Assembly (NCBI GenBank): GCA_029052375.1
Contig: JAIDJD010000046.1
Coordinates: 1 to 18,406 of the forward strand
Direction: 5' to 3'
Origin: Duncaniella sp.
GTDB lineage: Bacteria > Bacteroidota > Bacteroidia > Bacteroidales > Muribaculaceae
Length of the DNA: 18,406 bases
How positions within the stretch are numbered: the stretch's first letter is position 1; every line of letters begins with the position of its first letter. Below are positions 6,857 to 15,011 of this stretch, piece by piece. The notes below the pieces were generated by a model. That model searched no databases and was not told the origin of the DNA. It saw only the letters and a list, made by a program, of their open reading frames with translations. A program made the position numbers and the translations under genes.

Positions 6857-6926
6857 GGATTAATTTTGGATGATAAAGTAAAGTTGTTATTGCGTGTGGA
6901 AACCGAACTACAACGCTATTCTCAAT

Positions 6927-7358
6927 TCAGTTTCCGGTCTTCATTTTGAATGCCACCGCATAGAGCCTCATCTGCTTTATCATGGCCAGGAGGCCGTTGG
7001 AGCGTGTGGGCGAGAGGTTCTCGCCCAGGCCTATGTCGTTGATGAAGTGGAGGTCGGCATCCCTAACCTCGTCGGGGGTGCGGTTGTCGAGCACCTTGAC
7101 AAGGAGGGCTATTATGCCTTTGACTATCATGGCATCCGAGTCGGCCTGAAAGTGTATGCGGCCCTCAGGCGTGAGGTCTGCCTGAATCCATACACGGCTC
7201 TGGCAGCCCTCTATAAGATTGGCGGGCGTGCGGTATTGCTCGGGGAGCTCGGGGAGGGTGTTGCCCTCGTCTATTATCATTGTGTAGCGGTCCATCCAGT
7301 CGTCGACAGAGTTGAACTCGTCGACTATCTCTTCCTGGACCTCTTCTATGCTCTTCAT
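6927..7358 (-). CDS. sufE: SufE family cysteine desulfuration protein
   Basis: Accepts sulfur from the desulfurase SufS and hands it to the Fe-S scaffold in the SUF pathway, in the cytoplasm. The 143-aa protein has the typical length and fold. The acceptor is C52 in LIEGCQSRVW, and the family signatures VKGIIALLVKVLDNRTPDEV and LSPTRSNGLLAMIKQM are present. The frame stays open upstream to 7685, but that part runs inside the neighbouring gene. The ATG at 7358, 20 bases after the upstream stop, gives the correct SufE N-terminus. No sufS, sufB, sufC or sufD is nearby, as is common in Bacteroidales. It is probably cotranscribed with the upstream 673-aa gene. Confidence 0.93.
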   Translation of the reverse strand: MKSIEEVQEEIVDEFNSVDDWMDRYTMIIDEGNTLPELPEQYRTPANLIEGCQSRVWIQADLTPEGRIHFQADSDAMIVKGIIALLVKVLDNRTPDEVRDADLHFINDIGLGENLSPTRSNGLLAMIKQMRLYAVAFKMKTGN

Positions 7359-7378
7359 TGAAAGGGGGATGTTATAGA

Positions 7379-9400
7379 TTATTTCTGGGGCATGGGGGCT
7401 GTGTTGGGATTCTCCGAGGGACGCACCTTGGCCATGCTCTCCATCAGCTTGCGCAGGTGGATGTCGGGCTGCTTGGCGGCGTCGCGCAGGCGGCGTGCGT
7501 TGCCGTTCTGGTTGGGCGAGCCTATGGCGGTCCATGCCATGCGTACTATCTCGCCGGCCTCGGCGTTGGTACAGCGGCCGCGCACGGCAAAGTAGTCGTT
7601 CTCGGCCAGCCCACGGAGGTCTCCGTCGGCAATGGCTTGTGCGAGCGCCTTGCCCATGGGGCTCTGCAGCCTGGACAGCGTCCACGAGGCGTTGGAGTTG
7701 AGATAGTCGATGTCTGCCTGCTCTTCGGGTGTGGCCGGGCGGACTGCCGCCGGAGCGTCCTGGCCCGTGGCTACGGCGGCAGAGTCTGCCGCCTCGTCCG
7801 CAGACACCGCCGAGGCGTCAGCCGAGGCTCCTCCAGAGAAGGCCCACCATGAGCCGAGGCCTATCAGCAGGGCGGCGGCCACGCCGAGCCCAGCGCGGAT
7901 ATACTTCCTGCGGGATGCGGGAGACGTCTCCTCGTCAGAATAGTCATCGTTATCCTCGCCTTCATGGGATTTGCGGGGACCTGTGGGGAGAGTGGCGTCA
8001 ACGAACGGATGCGGCTCGGCGGCCTCGTCCGAGACATTCTCGAACTTAGGGGCCTGGCGCACGGCCTTGGCCGGCTCTTCTGCCGCGGCGGCAGGGGCGG
8101 CGGGCTTGTCCTCGGGCTGCACGGCCTTCTGCTCTGTCCTCGCCTGGGTGCGGAGGTCTACGTTATAGACCTCGCTCTTGTCCTGAGTGGACTGGCGGTA
8201 GGCCCTGAATCCGTGGAACGAGCCTGCGTGGAGACGCGTGTACTCGGGCGTGTTCTTGCCCATGCTCAGCTCCTGCTCTATTATGCGGCCGTGGCCGAAG
8301 TCGAGGCGCAGCATCACAGTCTGCTCTACGGGCATGAGCTTGAGGTCGAGATTGTCCGTGGCGAGCAGCTCGGCGGTGGTCATCGCAAGCGTCATGGGAT
8401 GAAACCCTGTCGACTCGACCTTAATCTCCACATCGCCGTCCTCGGGGAGGTCGCGCTCGGTGAGCTCCACATAGGGCTTCATGGTGTTGACGTTGCGGCC
8501 GTTGACCGTGATGGTGAACCCCTTGACGGGCGCGCCCTTGGCGTCTGTCACATTCATGCCCACGTGGCGGACAAAGCGCATACCGGTCTGCCTGGCGGTG
8601 CGCACCTCCATCGTGGCACCCTTGAGCGAGGCATACGGGCCAGGCTGTCCGGCCACGACAGACTCCTCGACGGGGATATAGCCCTCCTTGGTATAGGTGA
8701 GCGTCACCTTGTCGCCGTCGTAGGCGGTCTCGCTCGAGGATGTAACCCCCTCGGGGCAGACTATGCTGTACTGCTTCTTGACAGGCGCTGTGATGCGTGG
8801 CATCTTGACGCCGGGGCGGAGGCTTGTCGAGGCGGGCACAACGAGTATGCAGCGATAGCCGTCATACTCGGGCTGGCCTGGAAAAGCGAATATGGCCTGG
8901 AGCTCGGAGGGAGAGACAAAGGTGCGGTATGCGGCTTCGGCCGGGGCCGAATCGTCGTCGGCTGAGGGCTGGCGCCACTCCCACGAACGCAGGGCCACGG
9001 GGAGACGGGGGACATCGGCCTGCATGAGGGCTATGTCGACGGCTTCCTCGCGGAAATCCTGGCTGTCGATGAGTGTACGGCGCAGCTCCTCGAGGAGCCG
9101 GACGGCCTGGCGTCCCGTCAGCGAGTCGCCGTTGTCCACAAGCACCGAAACCATCATCCACCCGTGCTCGGGATGCTCCTCGGGGCGGGCGATGAGAGAG
9201 ATATAGTGACCGCGGCGCGTAGACTGGAGCACATAACATTCGGTGGCGTTCATGAAACGCTTGATAGCCGGAGCGGGCTCCACCATAGCCGAAAATCCGG
9301 CCTCGGCGGGATTAAGGCCCGACGGATAGCTGAAGACGGTCTGCGTCACGCCGTCAATGCTGTCTCTGAGCGCAACCTTGATATATTGATATTCTGCCAT
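7379..9400 (-). CDS. Large single-pass membrane protein of unknown function
   Basis: No function recognised. The 673-aa protein has no signal peptide. Residues 1-140 form a compact mixed domain (QTVFSYPSG, ECYVLQSTRRGHYISLIA, GWMMVSVLVDN). Residues 210-360 look like beta-sandwich repeats of the carboxypeptidase-regulatory or PEGA kind (KVTLTYTKEGYIPVEESV; GFTITVNGRN; EIKVESTGFHPMTL). A low-complexity acidic and Ala-Pro linker (about 420-495) precedes a transmembrane helix at about 500-521 (IRAGLGVAAALLIGLGSWWA). The C-terminal 150 residues are helical. The topology suggests a long N-terminal cytoplasmic part. It lies 20 bases ahead of sufE and has its own promoter. It appears vertically inherited by base composition. 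Confidence 0.8.
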   Translation of the reverse strand: MAEYQYIKVALRDSIDGVTQTVFSYPSGLNPAEAGFSAMVEPAPAIKRFMNATECYVLQSTRRGHYISLIARPEEHPEHGWMMVSVLVDNGDSLTGRQAVRLLEELRRTLIDSQDFREEAVDIALMQADVPRLPVALRSWEWRQPSADDDSAPAEAAYRTFVSPSELQAIFAFPGQPEYDGYRCILVVPASTSLRPGVKMPRITAPVKKQYSIVCPEGVTSSSETAYDGDKVTLTYTKEGYIPVEESVVAGQPGPYASLKGATMEVRTARQTGMRFVRHVGMNVTDAKGAPVKGFTITVNGRNVNTMKPYVELTERDLPEDGDVEIKVESTGFHPMTLAMTTAELLATDNLDLKLMPVEQTVMLRLDFGHGRIIEQELSMGKNTPEYTRLHAGSFHGFRAYRQSTQDKSEVYNVDLRTQARTEQKAVQPEDKPAAPAAAAEEPAKAVRQAPKFENVSDEAAEPHPFVDATLPTGPRKSHEGEDNDDYSDEETSPASRRKYIRAGLGVAAALLIGLGSWWAFSGGASADASAVSADEAADSAAVATGQDAPAAVRPATPEEQADIDYLNSNASWTLSRLQSPMGKALAQAIADGDLRGLAENDYFAVRGRCTNAEAGEIVRMAWTAIGSPNQNGNARRLRDAAKQPDIHLRKLMESMAKVRPSENPNTAPMPQK

Positions 9401-9461
9401 TGGAGAATCGGAGGATTGTAGTCTGTTGAGAAATAGCGGGGAGAGAATATATAGTAGAGTG

Positions 9462-9493
9462 CAAAAGTAACAAAAAAAAACCGCCTCCGCAAC
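9462..9493 (-). promoter_or_regulatory. Promoter of the 673-aa protein gene and sufE
   Basis: The -7 box tacttttg (9469-9462, minus strand) fits TAnnTTTG, with gttg (9493-9490) 20 bases upstream. The leader is about 55 bases. The T-run at 9480-9472, in the spacer, may also end transcripts from the PLD gene, though no convincing hairpin precedes it. Confidence 0.6.
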
Positions 9494-9516
9494 AATAGCC
9501 CCAAAAACCGCCCCGA

Positions 9517-12033
9517 TCAGCCTCCCGGACCGCCGCAGAGAGGGACTATGCTCTCAGAGATAGCCGAGGGTTCGCCCGAAACCCCCGGGTGTATGACGGA
9601 GTATCTGTATTTAAGGCTCCCGCTCTTGTCTCTGGTCAGGCAGAAGGAATGTATGTAGCAGAATCCCCACCTCTTCTTCCAGATATAGGTCCCGCCGCCG
9701 TATGCCGGAACCGGAGCCTTGCTAATCGAAAAGAGGGAATACTCTGTCATTGCATCCAGAATCATATCCAAAGAGGATTGGCAAGGAGTTGCTCTCTCCT
9801 CTTCGAGACGGGCGAGAAACATCTCTCTGAGACGTGCTGTGTCCATCTCTCGGTCTCCGTACCAGCTGTCAAGGATGTTGAGCACGAGCAACCGGGCCTG
9901 TATCATGGCGCGGCCAGCCCTAAAGCTCATCCGCGACAGTATCATAAGCGAATATATGGAGAGAGAACGTCCGAACTCTACCGACTTGCGGCCGGACAGA
10001 GAATCTGTCTCCTCAGGCTCTCTGCGCGAAAGCAGCAGATAGGCTCCGAGATTGCAGAGAAATCCGGTGTCGTGCTGTATGTGGTAAGCAGTCTCCGGCT
10101 CTTCTGCAATCTGTCTCCATACCAGCACCGCCTCTATCAACATATGAGAGCAGTCTTTCAGCGTTGCAGGAACCGGATTGGCATATGGGAATTCTGTCAG
10201 GACACCGTGGCGAGCAAGCGAGGCATGAAAGCCTGCGAGCCTTGCGGCATAATGCCTGGCCAGCCTCCTGTCATATCTCTTAAGCGTCTTGAAAAGGGGC
10301 TCCACTCCTGACTTCTCCCTCCGGGTAAGGCTCTGATATGATGTCTGTCCAGCGTCGATTTCCTCTTGCGATAGCCCTTCGGTGTCATCTGCAAGCCCGC
10401 AAATGGCCCGGGACTTGCGCCCAGAGGTCTCCTCCTCAAGCAGAAAATCAAGCAGGCGCACCTCCGGCAACGACATTCCAGTGTGGCCTGAAGCATGGCG
10501 CAGACGCTCGAACTGGTCGCGCGTGAGGACACATGGCTCTTCTTCTCCCCGCTCACGGCTGTCATGTCCGCGACCAATGGTCTTTGAGGATGGCTTTGCG
10601 TCTTCAATGATGATGAAAGAGAGTATTTTGACAAGATTGGCTTTCCAGTCTGTCGAGGTGTCGAGCAGAGCCTCGAGACTGCGCATGGCCTTGGCCGGAT
10701 TGAACCGGCTCACCACTTCGTCTTGAGACACAAGGCAACGGTTGGAGATTTCAGTCCTGTGTTCCGTACAATCAATGAGCACGACGATACTTGGAGGCAC
10801 AATCCCATGGGGCAGAACTACTTTTGCAACGCCATCATCGGCGTCTGCTTCAAGAATGGCGAGCGTCTTTCCGTCAAGGCCGAGGAGGGCCAGGCCAAGG
10901 CCGAGGCCCGAGGCATCTGTAGCCAGCCTCAGCTCACAGCCAGCCAGCTCGGCAGAGAACAGCTGAAATCTTCGGCCATCACAAGCCTTATCCGGTCGTT
11001 CGTCTGCAGTGTAATCCTGCATACGTCCGGCTCCCAACGGGATTGTGGCGGATAGCCTTATGCCGAGCTCGTCGAGATAGTCTCGCGGTGTATCTGACTC
11101 TATCACAACGCACGCCTCATCGTTGGCTCCGTATAGAGCGGCAATTGTAGCGTTGGCGCTGCCGACGGCGAGTATGGTGGAGTCTGCAAGTCTCAGCTGT
11201 ATGATCTTGGCGTGGAGAGTCCGGGTCTGAGAGGGACAGACATCTCTCCATTCGTAGAACTGTATCTTTCCCGGATTGTTCATCAGCGAAAGGGGCGGAA
11301 TGCCTTCGGCTGTCACCACACAGCTCATCCGCAAAGGTCGGAATATCCTTTCAATATTTCTGACGGCCATGCCGTCCGTATCATAGAAGGGAGACACAAT
11401 CTCTATGGCCTCTACCCTTCTCCCGGCCACGGCCTGCTCTATCTTGCCGAGGAGTCTCTCTGTATGAAAACTGAATCTATCGGCGCCCACACGCGCGGCT
11501 CCTCCAGCCACAGCCCGTGCAAGCCAGGGAGCATTGGTCTCTATCCACCTGAACTGCTGTTCAAGAAGCGTCTGCCTCGGAGCCGTGTACCTGTCGAAGC
11601 AGGCCCAGGCCTCGGCAAAAAGAGGCAGGTATGGCGAATCATCACCCTTGAGACTGAACACGCTCCACACTTCATCATTCAGCCCGTAACCATTGTAGGT
11701 GAGATTGCCCGACCCTACAAGGAGCATCCCCTCGTCCTCGCCTGCCAGCATCGCGACCTTGGGGTGAAACACACCAGAGGATGTCGGACGCTGACGAACA
11801 ACGGTATATCTCAACAAATCAGGCCGTAGGCCAAACGACGGACAACACTCCATCATGCGGTCATAACATCCGGCATCAACAAGCACAGCCACATTGACTA
11901 TGCCGCACTGCCTCAGCTTAGGCATAAACCAGGAGCTGAAGAATATAGGGTCGAAGGTGTAACAGGTCAGCAGGGCCGAGTGATAGTGTCCCCGGCCTGT
12001 AAGTTCGAACAGATTATGTCTTTCTATCGCCAT
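9517..12033 (-). CDS. PLD-fold protein with two HxK...N active-site motifs
   Basis: Probable phosphodiesterase or nuclease of the phospholipase D superfamily, 838 aa, with no signal peptide or membrane helix, so cytoplasmic. Motif 1 is GVFHPKVAM with H90 and K92, then GSGNLT (N110) and NDEVW. Motif 2 is TLHAKIIQL with H274 and K276, then GSANAT (N294) and NDEACVV. The second PLD half starts at VSPFYDTDG (213-221). The Asp of the canonical HxKx4D is absent in both motifs. That gives an HKN arrangement as in Tdp1, with an NDE segment after each. About 500 residues follow with no recognised domain: a beta-rich part (about 330-440) and a long helical part (about 570-800). Its first 20 bases overlap the upstream 499-aa gene, implying coupled translation. 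The pair looks less GC-rich than neighbours by eye. A defence or DNA-repair role is inferred, not shown. Confidence 0.85.
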   Translation of the reverse strand: MAIERHNLFELTGRGHYHSALLTCYTFDPIFFSSWFMPKLRQCGIVNVAVLVDAGCYDRMMECCPSFGLRPDLLRYTVVRQRPTSSGVFHPKVAMLAGEDEGMLLVGSGNLTYNGYGLNDEVWSVFSLKGDDSPYLPLFAEAWACFDRYTAPRQTLLEQQFRWIETNAPWLARAVAGGAARVGADRFSFHTERLLGKIEQAVAGRRVEAIEIVSPFYDTDGMAVRNIERIFRPLRMSCVVTAEGIPPLSLMNNPGKIQFYEWRDVCPSQTRTLHAKIIQLRLADSTILAVGSANATIAALYGANDEACVVIESDTPRDYLDELGIRLSATIPLGAGRMQDYTADERPDKACDGRRFQLFSAELAGCELRLATDASGLGLGLALLGLDGKTLAILEADADDGVAKVVLPHGIVPPSIVVLIDCTEHRTEISNRCLVSQDEVVSRFNPAKAMRSLEALLDTSTDWKANLVKILSFIIIEDAKPSSKTIGRGHDSRERGEEEPCVLTRDQFERLRHASGHTGMSLPEVRLLDFLLEEETSGRKSRAICGLADDTEGLSQEEIDAGQTSYQSLTRREKSGVEPLFKTLKRYDRRLARHYAARLAGFHASLARHGVLTEFPYANPVPATLKDCSHMLIEAVLVWRQIAEEPETAYHIQHDTGFLCNLGAYLLLSRREPEETDSLSGRKSVEFGRSLSIYSLMILSRMSFRAGRAMIQARLLVLNILDSWYGDREMDTARLREMFLARLEEERATPCQSSLDMILDAMTEYSLFSISKAPVPAYGGGTYIWKKRWGFCYIHSFCLTRDKSGSLKYRYSVIHPGVSGEPSAISESIVPLCGGPGG

Positions 12034-13513
12034 GGGTCAACGTGTCAAGCAGGGCCACGCCCGTTTCGGTGAGACAATCGGCATCCTGCCCGGCCTCAAC
12101 CAAACCGAGGTCGAGAAGGAATCCCCGAAGGGTTTCTATGCGCGGTGCGGTATGGGATGTCTCCCATAAGTCAATGAATCGCAACCTGCCATTCTCGAGA
12201 CTGAACTTCTGCGAGGCTATGCCGGTCTGGAGCATCTTGGAGAAGGAAACACGGTAGTGGCGGTAGACAACGTCCCTGACAGTCTCTTCTGCAAATTCTC
12301 TGACTGTCTTTCCGAGAGAGGCGCCTACCGTCTGTACGAATGTGAAGAAATTCTCGTATCCGACTCCCATCAGCGCATATCTCCTCTCTGCGTCGGCTGT
12401 CCATTCCTTGGCCTCGCGGTATCTGAGCAGGAGGTCGGCCACAGCATCAGCAGAAGTCTCGCCTCTGCATTCTGTGTCGTGGAGACTGTCAATAAAACTT
12501 CCCAACGACGTGTCTCCGTCACATCCGAGACCGGCAAGAATCTCATCAGCCAAGGCTGACACGACATCCTCGACACCCGGAGACAATTCACCAGAGAGAT
12601 ATCGAAGGATATCTGAGAATATAATGGTGAGCTGATACTGCCAGTTGTCGTCAAGCCAATAAGCACACCATCCCCAAGCCGTAATCGTATCGGGCACGGA
12701 TGCATACAGGCCGTACATATGCCGGGCAAACCCTTCGGCTGTAAGACGAGTATGGCCGTCGGAAAGGTATTCCAAAACATAGCGGATGGTCTCCCGCCTG
12801 TGGCCTGCGGCCTCTGCGGCTTGAGGATTGTCGACCTGGACAAGCATTTCGGCGAGAAGCAGACGCTCGCGCTCGGACGATACAATACCGGCCATCCTGA
12901 ATGAGCATTGCAACTCCTTCAGCTCTTCCCTTGTGACAAGGCCTGACGAGACGGCCGCAAGAAATTTGTCTCCGTCAGTATCTACAGAAACAGCAAACTC
13001 CTCAGCCAGACGTTCTCCGGAGATAAAGCTGGTGGCTCTTGTGATGTTGTAGAGCCTGCTTTTGCCTTCTACCCTGACCGCAAGCCCCAACTCGTCAAGC
13101 GAGGCCCCGTAATACTGTGGAAGTATTCCGCCTGGGTTTTTCCAATAGTCTTCGTCAAGCGAGAATTGGTCTTCGTCAGAAGCTATTGAGTCTGAGGCCT
13201 TCATTATCCCTGGAATTCCCTGAATATTCTGGTCAATGGCGTTTGTCAAAGCCAACAGATACTCCGCCCTCCGTATATAGGGGTCAAACCCTGCTGCAAC
13301 AACCGTTTCGCGTCCGAGATAGAAATGCGAAATTATCCAGCAATAGAAGCTGTAATAACGTATCCGGCGCGAGACGTTGTTAAGCCCCGGCAGGAGGGTG
13401 GTGAACATCTGCTCGGCCGCATTGCGCAAGCCGAGCTGGTTGAGACCCTTTGCTGGTTCTTTCCTCTTGCCGAAGTAGGGCGCTATATGCTTGTTGTCTC
13501 CTGAGATGACCAT
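12014..13513 (-). CDS. Unknown 499-aa protein paired with the PLD-fold protein
   Basis: Function not recognised. It is soluble and mostly alpha-helical by composition. The most striking segment is near the N-terminus: GLNQLGLRNAAEQMF (23-37) and RRIRYYSFYCWI (49-60), an aromatic and basic helix likely to be a family signature. The middle contains helical blocks (for example VLEYLSDGHTRLTAEGFARHMYGLY). The last 70 residues (TLRGFLLDLGLVEAGQDADCLTETGVALL) resemble a winged-helix-like ending. It overlaps the PLD gene by 20 bases and starts 36 bases after the DUF4491 stop. No TAnnTTTG box lies in that gap. It may be a partner, target-recognition or regulatory subunit of the PLD protein. Its composition, like that of its partner, suggests horizontal acquisition. 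Confidence 0.75.
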   Translation of the reverse strand: MVISGDNKHIAPYFGKRKEPAKGLNQLGLRNAAEQMFTTLLPGLNNVSRRIRYYSFYCWIISHFYLGRETVVAAGFDPYIRRAEYLLALTNAIDQNIQGIPGIMKASDSIASDEDQFSLDEDYWKNPGGILPQYYGASLDELGLAVRVEGKSRLYNITRATSFISGERLAEEFAVSVDTDGDKFLAAVSSGLVTREELKELQCSFRMAGIVSSERERLLLAEMLVQVDNPQAAEAAGHRRETIRYVLEYLSDGHTRLTAEGFARHMYGLYASVPDTITAWGWCAYWLDDNWQYQLTIIFSDILRYLSGELSPGVEDVVSALADEILAGLGCDGDTSLGSFIDSLHDTECRGETSADAVADLLLRYREAKEWTADAERRYALMGVGYENFFTFVQTVGASLGKTVREFAEETVRDVVYRHYRVSFSKMLQTGIASQKFSLENGRLRFIDLWETSHTAPRIETLRGFLLDLGLVEAGQDADCLTETGVALLDTLTHGDRKT

Positions 13514-13549
13514 TGTTGCACAGGATTGGTGGACGAGGTCCCGGGGGGG

Positions 13550-13870
13550 TCAGGATTTCTTGCGCCTGGGGTTGGCAGGAAACCAGCCGCGGGCCACACG
13601 GCGCTCCTGTTCGAGTATCTCGCCGAAGCTCCAGAACGAGCTGAAGGCTACGACGCCGAGCACGGTGGAAAACAAGATGTCGGAGACCATCAGCGAGGCC
13701 GCGCCTCCGATGAGGCCCAGAACGATGAAGGCCCAGCGCGAGCCGATGCCGAAGTAGTAGTGGGATTTGATGACCAGCGGGTGGAAGAGGCCTATGACAA
13801 GGAATGTGGCAAGGCCGATGGTGATGCCGAGCAGGTGGTGAGAGAGCAGGAATTGTGTTGTTTCAGACAT
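13550..13870 (-). CDS. DUF4491 family small membrane protein
   Basis: The 106-aa inner-membrane protein has three predicted helices (about 12-30, 46-62, 65-82). It carries the family hallmarks IGLFHPLVIKSHYYFG (26-41) and the C-terminal EQERRVARGWFPANPRR (87-103). No molecular function is known for the family. It starts 13 bases after the stop of the upstream exported-protein gene, consistent with one transcript. The 36-base gap after it includes a run of seven Gs (13543-13549) before the 499-aa gene. Confidence 0.9.
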   Translation of the reverse strand: MSETTQFLLSHHLLGITIGLATFLVIGLFHPLVIKSHYYFGIGSRWAFIVLGLIGGAASLMVSDILFSTVLGVVAFSSFWSFGEILEQERRVARGWFPANPRRKKS

Positions 13871-13883
13871 ATGCGGGTATGCT

Positions 13884-14366
13884 TCAGTTATATACGGCTA
13901 CTTTAAGGATGCGTGCTGAGACGTCGTAGGGTGTCACGCCCGACTTGCGCGGCCTTGGGCCGAGGCGGTAGAAGAAGGTGTGGTTGACGTCCCACGAACG
14001 GAACGAGACGAGGCGCGTCTCGCCCGGGGGTATGTCGGCCGGGACCGTCGCCCGGCGCCGGTGTATCTGACGCCCTGCCAGGTCGGTGTAGGTGATCTCG
14101 AGTATGAGGGCGGCGATGTGTCTCGATGTGTTGTTGGTGGCGCAGAAGGTCTCTCTCGTGGCCTGGAGCGGCTTGTCGTAGCCCGAGAGGCTCACTGTCT
14201 CTGTCGCGGAGAGTTCGATGGTGTCGGGCCGCTGGACGGCATCGGGAGATGGGTTCTCGCGCACGATAGGCCTGAGCCCGCGGGCAATGGTGTTGTCGGC
14301 TATGGCCGAGGAGACGGATATGGCCAGGGTCAGCAGTATGGAGGCGAGCCTCAGTGGGGTCTTCAT
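13884..14366 (-). CDS. Small exported protein of unknown function
   Basis: A 160-aa protein with a signal peptide (about 1-23, MKTPLRLASILLTLAISVSS) and an otherwise soluble beta-rich body. The segment ITYTDLAGRQIHRRRATVPADIPPGETRLV looks like a beta-sandwich strand pair, followed by SFRSWDVNHTFFY. The frame is open upstream to 14660, but that part runs over the preceding gene in another frame. The ATG at 14366 overlaps the preceding stop as ATGA, which fixes the start and implies translational coupling. It probably functions with the 197-aa protein encoded just before it. Function not recognised. Confidence 0.85.
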   Translation of the reverse strand: MKTPLRLASILLTLAISVSSAIADNTIARGLRPIVRENPSPDAVQRPDTIELSATETVSLSGYDKPLQATRETFCATNNTSRHIAALILEITYTDLAGRQIHRRRATVPADIPPGETRLVSFRSWDVNHTFFYRLGPRPRKSGVTPYDVSARILKVAVYN

Positions 14367-14956
14367 AGATAGCGGGGCGAGAGAGGTGGGTCTGGGGCGG
14401 GGAATACTCTGCGGAATCCGGAGATGTCCGGGCGCGGCTTCTGGTTTCTCACCAGAGGGAGACGCCAGCGGTAAGGGACCAGCATACGCCACCAGTTGAG
14501 CTTGAGCGTGTCGCCATACGGCTCGAGGCGCAGGTAGGCGCGGTCGGCCGAGAGGCGCACGGTGTAGGTAGAGTGGCGCGGCAAGGCGCGCGGCTTGGGA
14601 TTGAGCGTGGAGGCGAGCCTGGCGTCGTAGGCGCCGGCCTCGGCCATGGGGGTGAGGCATCCGACAACCGTGCCGGGAAGCAGGGCGAGGTCGGCGGCGC
14701 GGACCAGGGTGACCGTGTAGATTTCGGGCGACATGGAGAGTAGCTCGACGGCCACGAGCGAGCCGTGTCCGGCAAGCTCCCAGAGCCCCTCGACGGGCGT
14801 CAGCGGCCGTGCGGCAAGGATGGCGCGGAGAGAGTCGGGGTCATGATATCCTCCCCTCACCTCCCCTATGGTGCGCGATGCGGCATCGAGAGGCGAGCGC
14901 GCCCCGAGAGAGAGCGCGAGCACGAGCAGGAGTGTGAGGAGGGTGGCTTGCCGCAT
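14363..14956 (-). CDS. Exported protein of unknown function (197 aa)
   Basis: Signal peptide at about 1-19 (MRQATLLTLLLVLALSLGA). The body contains TPVEGLWELAGHGSLVAVEL and ends with LPLVRNQKPRPDISGFRRVF, a pattern I associate with uncharacterised Bacteroidales exported proteins. The first in-frame ATG after the DUF3078 stop is at 14956, 55 bases downstream of it; the longer frame to 15217 would overlap DUF3078. Its stop overlaps the next gene by four bases (ATGA). Function not recognised; an envelope role is suggested by neighbours and signal peptide. Confidence 0.82.
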   Translation of the reverse strand: MRQATLLTLLLVLALSLGARSPLDAASRTIGEVRGGYHDPDSLRAILAARPLTPVEGLWELAGHGSLVAVELLSMSPEIYTVTLVRAADLALLPGTVVGCLTPMAEAGAYDARLASTLNPKPRALPRHSTYTVRLSADRAYLRLEPYGDTLKLNWWRMLVPYRWRLPLVRNQKPRPDISGFRRVFPAPDPPLSPRYL

Positions 14957-15011
14957 GGCTGTGGGTGAGGTTGGGAGGGAGAGGAGAGAGGCAAGGGAGA
15001 CGCGGCGGGGC

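Noticed and set aside
6368..6949. 193-codon plus-strand frame opposite the GH28 gene
   Set aside because: Antisense shadow of a gene with clear motifs; common in GC-rich coding DNA.
7964..8965. 333-codon plus-strand frame opposite the 673-aa gene
   Set aside because: Low-information sequence rich in Gly, Leu and Val, with no recognisable domains; shadow of the minus-strand gene.
9517..13513. DISARM or another named PLD-containing defence system
   Set aside because: No DrmA-like helicase, DUF1998 protein or methylase is nearby; sharing a PLD fold alone is not enough.
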